The notes beneath the pieces were generated by a model. It was not told where the DNA came from. It was given only the letters and a program-made list of their open reading frames with translations, and searched no databases. Shown here in pieces: positions 1 to 8,493 of a DNA stretch of 64,000 nt. The DNA comes from Acidimicrobiaceae bacterium (GTDB lineage Bacteria > Actinomycetota > Acidimicrobiia > Acidimicrobiales > Poriferisodalaceae). Location: positions 62,001-126,000 of the forward strand of contig PBHE01000003.1 in the NCBI GenBank assembly GCA_002719335.1. Direction: 5' to 3'. The translations under genes and the position numbers were made by a program. Numbering within the stretch: position 1 is the stretch's first letter; each line of letters opens with the position of its first letter.

Positions 1-197
1 GTGCTCCCCACAAGATTTCCACGTGGATTCGTGAGCTAGCGGCGGCATTCCATGGCTTTTATCATGATTGTCCAGTTCTTCGTTCCGACGTCGAATCTGA
101 CCTGCAACAGGCACGGCTTTGGTTGGTTGAGTCAGCTCGGGTCGGGTTTTCGATAGGCCTGGAACTGCTTGGCCTGACGGCCCCCGAGGAAATGTGA
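1..197 (+). CDS. argS: Arginyl-tRNA synthetase, C-terminal end (partial)
   Basis: The reading frame is open from the window edge to a TGA at 195-197 and encodes about 64 residues. They match the C-terminal anticodon-binding (DALR) domain of ArgS: FYHDCPVL, then an Ala-Arg-Leu-Trp-Leu stretch and a final segment ending LLGLTAPEEM. ArgS charges tRNA-Arg in the cytoplasm. The gene sits directly before lysA with a 10-base gap, the usual actinobacterial argS-lysA order, which supports the call. The start and the catalytic domain lie outside the window. Confidence 0.85.
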   Translation, partial: APHKISTWIRELAAAFHGFYHDCPVLRSDVESDLQQARLWLVESARVGFSIGLELLGLTAPEEM

Positions 198-207
198 GGA
201 GGGGCAC

Positions 208-1500
208 ATGAACCAGACAGATCGAAATCGCGGACCAATACCCTTTAATCTTTTGCCTGATTCTGCTGAAGTTGGTTCGCGAGGCGAGTTGCGAATCGGA
301 GGACTTGCTGTTGACGACCTAGCCGCAGACTTTGGGACACCCCTCTTTATTTACGATGAAACGCACCTTCGGTCGCGTTGTCGAGAAGCGCTAGAAGCAT
401 TTGGAGAGGGCGCCGCCTATGCGTGTAAAGCATTTCTTTGCCTAGCCATGGCCCGGCTAGTTCATGAAGAGGGGTTGCACCTAGATGTGGCAAGCGAGGG
501 GGAGCTTCACACGGCTATCGCGGCTGAAGTTCCGGGCGAACGCATCGTATTGCATGGGAATAACAAATCACTTGGTGAGCTTTCCTTAGCTCGAGCTCAC
601 GGGGTGAGCCGGGTTGTGGTGGATTCATTTGACGAACTCGACCGTCTTCGCCATCTCCATTCGGTTGACGGAGTTGTGGCGTCGGTTCTCTTGCGAGTTA
701 CCCCTGGAGTTGAAGCTCATACACACGAATTTGTTTCGACCGGACAGAATGATTCCAAGTTCGGTTTTGGGTTGGCATCTGGCGCGGCAACGACAGCAGT
801 AGATCTGGCTAGATCCAATCCTGGGATCGACCTAGTGGGGATTCACCACCACATCGGAAGCCAAGTGTTTCGCGTTGAAAGTTTTGCTCAAGCGCTTGAA
901 ATCGTGGTTGGGTTTTCCGAGCCACTTGAGTTGCCTGAACTATCGGTGGGCGGCGGCTTGGGTGTCGCTTACTTGGAATCTGAATCAGCACCGTCGATTG
1001 GTGAGTGGGGAGACATAATTGGCGACGCATGTGAGCGTTTAGGGGTTAAGGCACGAGTTTCTGCCGAACCCGGACGCTCGATCGCGGCCCAAGCAGCAGT
1101 AACGGTTTATTCAGTCGGGACCGTTAAAGAATTGGCGGGTATCAGAACATACGTCGCGGTCGATGGTGGCTTTGGCGACAATCCCCGCCCCATGCTCTAT
1201 GGCAGTGGCTACACCGCCTTTGTGCCGGACAGAGTGACCGAACCTCGGCCAGCTCTCGCTCGTATTGTCGGAAAGCATTGCGAATCGGGTGATGTGCTAG
1301 TTCGAGAAGCCTCTATCCCGGACGAGATACGGGTAGGCGACCTTTTGGCCACCCCGGTTACTGGAGCGTACGGATACTCCATGGGGAGTAGCTACAACCG
1401 CATACCCCGCCCAGCAGTTGTGTTCGTTTCCAATGGCTCAGCGCGACTGGTCGTTCGTCGAGAGACTCTTGAAGACCTAATCAGCCTTGACGTTGAGTAA
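208..1500 (+). CDS. lysA: Diaminopimelate decarboxylase
   Basis: A 430-residue PLP enzyme of the alanine-racemase-fold decarboxylase family. It makes L-lysine from meso-diaminopimelate, the last step of lysine synthesis. Visible motifs are YACKAF with the PLP lysine at K74, HHHIGSQ near residue 214, the phosphate-binding GGGLGV, EPGRS, and the C-terminal GAYGYSMGSSYN that contributes to the active site. The ATG at 208 is preceded by a strong AGGAGG at 198-203. It lies between argS and hom, so lysine and threonine synthesis are linked here. Length is normal for the family. Confidence 0.95.
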   Translation: MNQTDRNRGPIPFNLLPDSAEVGSRGELRIGGLAVDDLAADFGTPLFIYDETHLRSRCREALEAFGEGAAYACKAFLCLAMARLVHEEGLHLDVASEGELHTAIAAEVPGERIVLHGNNKSLGELSLARAHGVSRVVVDSFDELDRLRHLHSVDGVVASVLLRVTPGVEAHTHEFVSTGQNDSKFGFGLASGAATTAVDLARSNPGIDLVGIHHHIGSQVFRVESFAQALEIVVGFSEPLELPELSVGGGLGVAYLESESAPSIGEWGDIIGDACERLGVKARVSAEPGRSIAAQAAVTVYSVGTVKELAGIRTYVAVDGGFGDNPRPMLYGSGYTAFVPDRVTEPRPALARIVGKHCESGDVLVREASIPDEIRVGDLLATPVTGAYGYSMGSSYNRIPRPAVVFVSNGSARLVVRRETLEDLISLDVE

Positions 1501-1583
1501 CTCTTGTATGCCGACGAAAACCCGGGGCTTTCGGTCGGAAATCGAAACGAAGAATGGCCGCTCCGCCCGGTACGGTTGGAAGC

Positions 1584-2876
1584 ATGCAGTCGCACTCTTA
1601 TTCAGTCCTTCGTATCGGGGTTCTTGGTTGTGGAACCGTTGGTGGTGCTCTTATCAGACTTATTCAGAGTGATGCTGATCGGATCGCGGCGCGCACCGGT
1701 ATTTTCCTTGAGGTGTCGAGAGTTGCTGTCCGAAATCTGTCCGCAGACCGAGACGTAAACCTGCCTCCCGACAGCTTCACCCGCGACCCCGCATCGTTGG
1801 TTAATTCCCCCGACATTGACCTGGTGGTGGAGACAATTGGCGGAATTGAGCCAGCTCGCCAGTTGGTAATTGATTCCTTGAAGTCCGGTAAACCGGTCGT
1901 TACCGCAAATAAAGAATTAGTGGCCAACGTAGGCCAGGAACTGTTTGAGGCGGCATCAACTGGAGGCGTCGACCTTTTCTTCGAGGCAGCGGTCGCTGGA
2001 GGTGTCCCCCTCATACGGGTGCTACGCGAATCTCTCGCTGGTGAACGCGTCACTCGAGTCATGGGAATTGTCAACGGGACAACCAACTTCATCCTCACCA
2101 AGATGACTGAGGAAGGCGCTGAATACGCCGATGTTCTAGCCGAGGCGCAGAAACTGGGCTTCGCTGAAGCGGACCCAACAGCAGATGTCGAAGGTAGCGA
2201 CGCAGCGGCAAAGGCTGCAATTTTGGCGTCTATCGCTTTCGGGGCCAAAGTTGTCGCCGGAGACGTGTACCAAGAAGGCATTAGCCACATCTCACCAGCG
2301 GACATCGCAGCAGCATCGCACATGGGTCATGTAATAAAACTTCTTGCTGTAGCTGAGTCCGATGGTCGCGAAGTGGCTGTACGAGTTCATCCCACAATGG
2401 TTCCCGAACACCATCCCCTCGCTTCTGTCCGAGACAGCTTTAATGCGGTCTTTCTAGAAGGTTCAGGAGTTGGAGATCTGATGTTGTACGGGCGCGGCGC
2501 GGGAGGTGGCCCTACCGCCTCAGCACTGTTGGGGGATGTCATTTCTGCCGCTCGAAATCTTCAACAAGGAGTGTCTAGCGACCTGGGGGTCCTATCTGAA
2601 TTCGCGATTCGCCCCATCGATGAAACTACTAGCGCTTTCTATCTGCAACTAGATGTCGAAGACAAGCCGGGAGTGCTCGCATCCGTAACGAGTGTCTTCG
2701 GCGATCACGGCGTGTCGATTCGATCCATGGAGCAGCAGGGACAAGGCGCTACTGCGCACTTGGTCTTCATCACCCATCAGGCGCGCGAAGCCGATGTTCG
2801 GGCCACGCTTCGTGACCTGCGCAACCTCAGCGAAGTCAGAGATATTGGCGCACTCATCCGAGTAATAGGTGACTAA
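1584..2876 (+). CDS. hom: Homoserine dehydrogenase
   Basis: Converts aspartate semialdehyde to homoserine with NAD(P)H, the branch point to threonine and methionine. The N-terminal Rossmann motif GVLGCGTVGGAL, the catalytic core with GIVNGTTNFIL, and a C-terminal ACT domain beginning near VEDKPGVLASV are all visible. The ACT domain suggests allosteric feedback, by threonine in known relatives. The frame is open from an ATG at 1554, but the ATG at 1584 places the Rossmann strand near residue 12, as usual, so it was preferred. The ribosome-binding site is weak. The gene lies between lysA and thrC. Confidence 0.93.
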   Translation: MQSHSYSVLRIGVLGCGTVGGALIRLIQSDADRIAARTGIFLEVSRVAVRNLSADRDVNLPPDSFTRDPASLVNSPDIDLVVETIGGIEPARQLVIDSLKSGKPVVTANKELVANVGQELFEAASTGGVDLFFEAAVAGGVPLIRVLRESLAGERVTRVMGIVNGTTNFILTKMTEEGAEYADVLAEAQKLGFAEADPTADVEGSDAAAKAAILASIAFGAKVVAGDVYQEGISHISPADIAAASHMGHVIKLLAVAESDGREVAVRVHPTMVPEHHPLASVRDSFNAVFLEGSGVGDLMLYGRGAGGGPTASALLGDVISAARNLQQGVSSDLGVLSEFAIRPIDETTSAFYLQLDVEDKPGVLASVTSVFGDHGVSIRSMEQQGQGATAHLVFITHQAREADVRATLRDLRNLSEVRDIGALIRVIGD

Positions 2877-2899
2877 CGAGCGCGGGAGACCTTTACAAA

Positions 2900-4303
2900 G
2901 TGAAATATCAGAGTACCCGCGGTGAAGCGCCGATTCTTGAGTTCGGCGACGTGTTGCTTGCCGGGCTGGCAGAAGATGGGGGGCTTTATGTGCCCTTGGA
3001 GTTGCCCGAAATAGGTAGCGCAGATCTGCGAGCATTCGCCGATTTGCCCTACACAGAAGTTGCAACTCGTGTGCTGACTCCATTCGTGGCCCCATCGATT
3101 GACGAAGACAGCCTGGGCCGAATGGTCGAGGAGGCCTACGGGTCTTTTCGGCACCCAGATGTAGTGCCGATCAAAGACCTACCTGCTGGAGGCGAAATCG
3201 ACCACCACATCGTTGAGTTGCACTGGGGTCCCACGTTCTCCTTTAAAGACGTGGCACTTCAGCTATTAGGCCGACTCTTCGAATACGAACTGGAGCGTCG
3301 CGCTACCTCTATCACGATCGTTGGAGCAACTTCTGGGGACACAGGAAGTGCCGCCATCGAGGCCTGCCGAGACCGCGAAGGCGTCGAATTAGTCATGCTT
3401 CACCCCCGTGGACGCGTCTCTGAGGTGCAACGACGACAGATGACCACCGTCGCCAGTGCAAATATTCACAACGTTTCGATCGACGGCACGTTCGATGACT
3501 GTCAGGACCTCGTGAAAGCGATGTTCGCGCACAGTGCATTCCGGCAGCAGTATCGACTCGCTGCCGTCAACAGCATCAATTGGGCTCGTATCGCAGCTCA
3601 GACGGTTTATTACTTCACCACTGGTACTCAATTGGGCGGCGGAGAGCGCAAGACCTCTTTTTGTGTGCCAACAGGAAACTTTGGCAACGTTCTGGCCGGC
3701 TACATCGCCGGTCGGATGGGATTACCAGTGGACCGGCTCATTATTGCTAGCAATCACAACGACATGCTGACCCGAACCTATTTATCGGGGCTTATGGAGA
3801 TCCGACAAGTGATTCCGTCGACGAGCCCAGCCATGGATATACAAGTTTCCAGCAACTTCGAGCGGTTACTTTTCGACCTAAGCGACCGTGACTCCACATG
3901 GTTACGTACTGCAATGCAAGACTTTCGAGGTAATGGCGAACTGCCACTTCGCGAGTCATTGATTGCTGGTCTACGTAATGTCTTTGATGCAGGTCGAGCC
4001 TCAGAATCTGATGTTGAGGAAACAATTGCTGATCTTCATTCAGCAACCGGACAATTCGTAGATCCACACACCGCTGTTGCCGTGAGTGTTGCGCGCCGTC
4101 TAGAGCCGGGGAAGAGTCCGATAGCAATTATGTCGACGGCGCACCCGGCGAAGTTTGGTGCTGTTGTAGAAGACGCAACCGGCGTAGCTCCCGTTCAACC
4201 CGAGGAAATCAAAGACCTGTTTGGACGCGCTGAACGTTGTGCGGATTTGCCGAACGAACTCAGCGCAATCATGGAATTCGTATCTTCGGTCGCAATCGCA
4301 TGA
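2900..4303 (+). CDS. thrC: Threonine synthase, long E. coli/yeast-type
   Basis: A PLP enzyme that converts O-phosphohomoserine to threonine. The N-terminal Thr_synth_N domain starts MKYQSTRGEAP. The PLP lysine is K116 in GPTFSFKDVA, followed by TSGDTGSAA and, near the end, STAHPAKF. At 467 residues this is the long type found in E. coli and yeast, whereas the gene at this position in mycobacteria encodes a short protein of about 360 residues. It starts with GTG at 2900, 23 bases after hom. The expected homoserine kinase gene thrB does not follow; rho does. Confidence 0.93.
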   Translation: MKYQSTRGEAPILEFGDVLLAGLAEDGGLYVPLELPEIGSADLRAFADLPYTEVATRVLTPFVAPSIDEDSLGRMVEEAYGSFRHPDVVPIKDLPAGGEIDHHIVELHWGPTFSFKDVALQLLGRLFEYELERRATSITIVGATSGDTGSAAIEACRDREGVELVMLHPRGRVSEVQRRQMTTVASANIHNVSIDGTFDDCQDLVKAMFAHSAFRQQYRLAAVNSINWARIAAQTVYYFTTGTQLGGGERKTSFCVPTGNFGNVLAGYIAGRMGLPVDRLIIASNHNDMLTRTYLSGLMEIRQVIPSTSPAMDIQVSSNFERLLFDLSDRDSTWLRTAMQDFRGNGELPLRESLIAGLRNVFDAGRASESDVEETIADLHSATGQFVDPHTAVAVSVARRLEPGKSPIAIMSTAHPAKFGAVVEDATGVAPVQPEEIKDLFGRAERCADLPNELSAIMEFVSSVAIA

Positions 4304-4317
4304 GAATTGGATCGACG

Positions 4318-4347
4318 TTGTAACTGGCGGTACTTGCTGAGTAGCCT
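4318..4347 (+). promoter_or_regulatory. Candidate rho promoter
   Basis: TTGTAA (4318-4323) and TAGCCT (4342-4347) are separated by 18 bases in the gap between thrC and rho. They resemble -35 and -10 boxes of a housekeeping sigma factor. The predicted transcript would have a leader of about 125 bases before the rho start at 4482, containing a short CCGG-CAA-CCGG hairpin near 4382. Long rho leaders used for autoregulation are known in other bacteria. The boxes are short, so this remains a guess. Confidence 0.35.
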
Positions 4348-4481
4348 GATGTCACCGTCCCGTTGCCCGTGTTTTAGCGAATCCGGCAACCGGTTCAGGC
4401 TGGCGCCCGCTGTCTTGATCCGACCTGGCGGCCCCAAACCCACTCCCGGTGCGATTCGTGTGCCGACACCATGAGGATCAC

Positions 4482-6041
4482 ATGTCCGATCAGCCAGACC
4501 GAGCACTTCTTGAGTCGAAGTCCCGTGATGATCTGGTGGCAATGGCCGCTGCCTTGGGGCTAGACATAGCCCCCAGAGCTCGAAAGGCCACCATCATTGA
4601 CGACATCTTGAAGGGCCCCACGAGCGGACGAGCAACCAACAGCGATGAGGCATCAACAGTTCGCCGTGTTCGTCGGACTGTCGAACCAGTTAACAGAGAC
4701 GGCTCTAATTCTGATTCTTCGACACAAGCTGCTCCGGAAGTTACCTCTGGCGAAGACGAGAACGATGGCGACGCGTCACCAAAAGATGAGGAGACGACAA
4801 AGCAGGATCGCGACGAAGACGAAGCTGGGGTAGCTGAGCCCGGTAACCGTCGCCGCCGACGTCGCGGCCGTGACCGTGACGACAATTGGCAGGGCGAACC
4901 AGTTGAATGCCAAGGAATCTTGGATCTCAGAGATGAGGGCTATGGATTTCTTCGCACCCGAGGCGCCCTGCCATCCAATGATGATGTGTACGTCGCCGCG
5001 AAACAGGTTCGGTCGCAAGGTCTGCGTAAGGGAGACATCGTTAAAGGTGCGAGCCGTCCCGCCGCACGAAACGAAAAGAACCCTGCACTACTCCGAATCG
5101 ACGAAATCAACGGAGCAGAGCCCGACGAGACACGCGAGCGGCCCCTTTTCGAAGACCTCACAGCAGTTCACCCGCGAGAACCCCTAACACTTGGCAGCAA
5201 CGGAACAGAAAACCCGACAGCGCGAGCAGTCGATTTGATCGCCCCAATCGGCAAGGGCCAGCGGGGTCTAGTGGTTTCGCCGCCTGAATGCGGAAAGACT
5301 TCCATCATTCGCGAACTGGCGGTAGCGCTAGAAACAAGTCACCCTGACCTACACGTGATTGTTCTACTCATTGACGAACGGCCCGAAGAGGTAACCGACA
5401 TAGCCACCGTGGTAGAGGGCGAGGTCTTGGCATCGACATTCGACCGACCTGCCGACGAACACATACAGGTCGCGGAACTCACGCTAGAGCGCGCCAAGCG
5501 AATGGTTGAAGGTGGTTTGGACGTTGTCATTTTGTTGGACGGCTTGAGTCGACTAGCTAGGGCCTACAACTTGGCGGCACCCGGCAACGGAAGGGTCTTG
5601 GTAGAGGGAATCGATGCTGCTGCTTTGTATCCACCCAAACGCTTTTTTGGTGCAGCTCGGGCTCTAGATGAAGGTGGTTCGTTGACGGTCATCGCTACCG
5701 CCGGCATCGAAACCGGCTGGCGTTTAGACGAAATGATTCTTGAATCCCTACAAGGGACCGCTAATTCGATCGTTCGTCTCGATCGACGCGCTGCTGATCG
5801 GAGGGTTTACCCAGCGATCGACGTGGTCGCCTCATGTACCCGAGAAATTCACCGCCTTCACGGCGAAGAACGAGCGCACCAGGCTCAACTACTTGCCGAC
5901 ACCCTTGTGGCGATCGAGGATGCTGACGAAAACCAACACGGACCTGCACTCGACTGGGTACTTGAACGCATCACAACTACGGGTTCAAACGAGGAGATAC
6001 TTAACGGGTTATCGGCCCCCGACCGTCCGTCCTCCAGTTGA
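4482..6041 (+). CDS. rho: Transcription termination factor Rho
   Basis: Hexameric RNA-dependent ATPase that ends transcription. From the ATG at 4482 (TGAGGA just upstream) it is 519 residues. Its parts are an N-terminal helical Rho_N domain, an acidic then Arg-rich insert typical of Actinobacteria (about residues 50-140), an RNA-binding OB fold (about 145-200), and the RecA-like motor. The P-loop reads PPECGKT, with K272 as the catalytic lysine, followed by IDERPEEV and LLDGLSRLARAY. Compared with E. coli numbering (offset 88), K181 is Glu269, S266 is Gly354 and K336 is Gln424; the first two are bicyclomycin-contact positions. The catalytic core otherwise looks intact. It is followed by rpmE and prfA. 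Confidence 0.95.
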   Translation: MSDQPDRALLESKSRDDLVAMAAALGLDIAPRARKATIIDDILKGPTSGRATNSDEASTVRRVRRTVEPVNRDGSNSDSSTQAAPEVTSGEDENDGDASPKDEETTKQDRDEDEAGVAEPGNRRRRRRGRDRDDNWQGEPVECQGILDLRDEGYGFLRTRGALPSNDDVYVAAKQVRSQGLRKGDIVKGASRPAARNEKNPALLRIDEINGAEPDETRERPLFEDLTAVHPREPLTLGSNGTENPTARAVDLIAPIGKGQRGLVVSPPECGKTSIIRELAVALETSHPDLHVIVLLIDERPEEVTDIATVVEGEVLASTFDRPADEHIQVAELTLERAKRMVEGGLDVVILLDGLSRLARAYNLAAPGNGRVLVEGIDAAALYPPKRFFGAARALDEGGSLTVIATAGIETGWRLDEMILESLQGTANSIVRLDRRAADRRVYPAIDVVASCTREIHRLHGEERAHQAQLLADTLVAIEDADENQHGPALDWVLERITTTGSNEEILNGLSAPDRPSSS

Positions 6042-6110
6042 AGACTGCACCACGCTAATTGTGTGTCTGCATGTGCGATTCGTCGAACTAACCGCCAGAA
6101 TGGGTCAACC

Positions 6111-6392
6111 ATGAAGAGTGACATCCACCCGAACTACCGCCAAGTCGTGTTTCGCGATGCTGGTGCTGAGTTCTCTTTCATCACCCAATCCACCGTGGAG
6201 ACAAGCGACACAGTCGTTTGGGAAGACGGCAACGAGTACCCGCTCGTCACTGTTGAGTTATCTAGCGCCAGTCACCCTTTCTTCACCGGACAGATGAAGA
6301 TCGTCGATACGGCTGGCCGCGTAGAACGTTTCGAGCGGCGTTACGGACGCCGTCGAGGCTCAGATCAGAACGCTGACAGCGCCGACCAATAA
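6111..6392 (+). CDS. rpmE2: 50S ribosomal protein L31, type B
   Basis: A 93-residue ribosomal protein of the large subunit, where it helps bridge the two subunits. It begins [14 protein letters not shown] and contains [10 protein letters not shown] and SSASHPF(F)TG, which mark the type B (YkgM-like) form. It has no cysteines, so it lacks the zinc ribbon of type A L31. An upstream GTG at 6063 is in frame, but the ATG at 6111 gives the standard N-terminus. It occupies the rho-rpmE-prfA position usually held by the L31 gene in Actinobacteria. Confidence 0.93.
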   Translation: MKSDIHPNYRQVVFRDAGAEFSFITQSTVETSDTVVWEDGNEYPLVTVELSSASHPFFTGQMKIVDTAGRVERFERRYGRRRGSDQNADSADQ

Positions 6393-6401
6393 ATCCGCAT
6401 T

Positions 6402-7403
6402 GTGGCGCTAGATCCTGAACGCCGCCGCCAACTACATGCGATGAAGCTGCGATCTCTTGTTAGTGAATACTTGGGTGATTCGACCCAAGACGTAGTCGGA
6501 ACCGATGACGGTGCTCTAGCCACCCTCAGCAGGGACCGAGTGGCGGCACTTGCTGAGGAGCGTCCCGAACGTGCTTTAGGAGGTGCGCTCGCGTCGGCGG
6601 TGCGTGCCGCCGCGACAGAAGTCCATATTTTTGCGTCAGGGTCTAGCGATGTGCTTGCGCGACGAGCGCAACTTTTCTCAAGCGCGATAACAGTGTGGGA
6701 GGTAAACGATGGTGATGTGACGCCTGCTGTGGCATCAGACACGGCAACTCGAAAACCCGTTCCCGATGTACCCGAACTTGTCTCGACCCTCAACGAGTCA
6801 GGCCTTGAAGTTGTCGTCGAACACGGAGTCATTGTCGGTGAGATCGCTGGACTTGAAGTAGCTCGAATCATCTCTGACCAATATGGGAACAGAATCGAAG
6901 TTGGGGTTGGAGCCCACGATCGTGAAGTATTCGCCCTGCTGCACGGAAACATGCCAACCGTAGAAGCCATCGAACAGGTAGCTAATGTAGTTCGGTCGCA
7001 CCGGCTACCTGCCGCGGAACCTCACCCACTGAACCGACTCGGGGCGGAACGATGGTTACGATCCCACCTTGTTACCAAACCAGAGCGAGTCGGAGCATCT
7101 GAACTGGTTACCGCGCCCCCGCCCGTTCAGCGAACGAACCTTAAAGAAGCCGTTCCGGCTGTGGCGACCGGGCGGTTAGCTGACGGAACCGACGTCGTGG
7201 TGGTCTGCGCGGTCGGTATAGACCTCGATCTAATTCCCTTCGCAGCCGATGCGCGACTTTTCCTTGATCCCCAAGCCACTCTGATGGTCGTCATTCCTGA
7301 ACGCGACGCTCATTCGATACTTTACGAACTAGCCGATCAACTAATCGATCCGGCGTCAGTTGTTCCCATCGACAATGATTGGCGCGAATGGACCAGTTCT
7401 TGA
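6402..7403 (+). CDS. Conserved hypothetical protein between rpmE and prfA
   Basis: A 333-residue soluble protein with no signal peptide or membrane segment. I do not recognise its family. The N-terminal part is rich in Arg and Ala and is followed by an alpha/beta segment with VHIFASGSS. A central block, EVVVEHGVIVGEIAGLEVAR followed by EVGVGAHDREVF, looks like the most structured core, and a C-terminal strand-rich part contains VVVVCAVGIDLDLIPFA. The GTG start at 6402 is only 9 bases after rpmE and the gene ends 16 bases before prfA, so it is probably co-transcribed with translation genes. No catalytic motif can be named. Confidence 0.75.
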   Translation: MALDPERRRQLHAMKLRSLVSEYLGDSTQDVVGTDDGALATLSRDRVAALAEERPERALGGALASAVRAAATEVHIFASGSSDVLARRAQLFSSAITVWEVNDGDVTPAVASDTATRKPVPDVPELVSTLNESGLEVVVEHGVIVGEIAGLEVARIISDQYGNRIEVGVGAHDREVFALLHGNMPTVEAIEQVANVVRSHRLPAAEPHPLNRLGAERWLRSHLVTKPERVGASELVTAPPPVQRTNLKEAVPAVATGRLADGTDVVVVCAVGIDLDLIPFAADARLFLDPQATLMVVIPERDAHSILYELADQLIDPASVVPIDNDWREWTSS

Positions 7404-7419
7404 TCGGTAGCCTGACAAC

Positions 7420-8493
7420 GTGCTGGATCGTCTACGGGAGCTAGAGGAAGAGTTGGCTCATGTTGAGTCTCAACTTGGCGATCCTCAGGTCACCTCAGAT
7501 CGCCACCGATTTGTTGAAGTAAGTAGGCGTCATTCCCAACTTTTAGAAATGGTGGAAGTCGGATCTGCGTGGCGAAGCGCGCTTGAAGATGCGGCCGCTG
7601 CTCGGGAAATGGCGGAATCAAGTAACGGCGACGAGTTAAGCGAAGTGCGAGAAATGGAGTCGGCCGCTATTTCCAACGCCGCCGTCTTTGAAGAACAATT
7701 CCGGGTCTTACTGTTACCTCAAGACCCAAACGACGGTCGCAACGTGATTGTTGAAATCAGAGGGGCAGAAGGGGGAGAGGAAGCGAACCTTTGGGCCCGT
7801 GATCTCTTCGAAATGTACCGCGCCTACATCAACACTAAGGCCTGGGATATAGAGGTATTGGGCAGCCACTTCAGTGATATGGGCGGCTACACCGACATAG
7901 CCTTTTTAGTTAAAGGTGATGCAGTTTGGCGTCACCTGAAACATGAAGGAGGTCCGCACCGCGTTCAACGAGTGCCTGTAACGGAATCGCAAGGGCGTGT
8001 TCATACGTCGTCTGCCACTGTCACCGTCTTGCCAGAAGCCGACGAAGTGGAAGTCCACATCGACCCGAATGATCTTGAGATTGACACGTATCGATCATCT
8101 GGCCCGGGTGGTCAATCTGTCAACACCACCGATTCCGCTGTTCGAGTAACACATCTTCCTACCGGTCTCGTGGTGTCGATGCAGGACGAAAAAAGCCAGT
8201 TACAGAACAAGGCGAAAGCACTGCGTGTTCTGCGAGCGCGATTGCTGAAACTCCACCAAGAGGAACAAGCGTCAAGTCACGCAGCCCAAAAAAGGGATCA
8301 GGTTAAGGGTGGCGGACGCGCAGAGAAGATTCGGACATACAACTTCAAAGAAAGTCGGGTTACTGACCACCGAATTGGCCTGACCCTTTACAAACTGGAA
8401 CGCGTTCTCGCCGGCGACCTCGACGGGGTTGTCGAGCCATTGATGATCCACGAACGAGAGCAGCAACTCGAGGCCGGAAATGGCGAAGTCTGA
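7420..8493 (+). CDS. prfA: Peptide chain release factor 1
   Basis: Recognises UAA and UAG stop codons and triggers peptide release. At 357 residues it is full length, with an N-terminal coiled region, the PCRF domain with RGAEGGEEANLWARDLF, the codon-reading tripeptide PVT in VPVTESQGR, and the catalytic GGQ in SSGPGGQSVNTTDSAVR. The PVT tripeptide separates RF1 from RF2, which has SPF. The GTG start at 7420 has no clear ribosome-binding site. The last 14 bases overlap the start of the prmC fusion gene, whose product methylates the GGQ glutamine, so enzyme and substrate are translationally coupled. Confidence 0.95.
   Translation: MLDRLRELEEELAHVESQLGDPQVTSDRHRFVEVSRRHSQLLEMVEVGSAWRSALEDAAAAREMAESSNGDELSEVREMESAAISNAAVFEEQFRVLLLPQDPNDGRNVIVEIRGAEGGEEANLWARDLFEMYRAYINTKAWDIEVLGSHFSDMGGYTDIAFLVKGDAVWRHLKHEGGPHRVQRVPVTESQGRVHTSSATVTVLPEADEVEVHIDPNDLEIDTYRSSGPGGQSVNTTDSAVRVTHLPTGLVVSMQDEKSQLQNKAKALRVLRARLLKLHQEEQASSHAAQKRDQVKGGGRAEKIRTYNFKESRVTDHRIGLTLYKLERVLAGDLDGVVEPLMIHEREQQLEAGNGEV

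Noticed and set aside
1664..2323. Minus-strand open frame of 219 codons
   Set aside because: It lies wholly antisense to hom, is Ser/Arg/Thr-rich without motifs, and mirrors the codon bias of the real gene.
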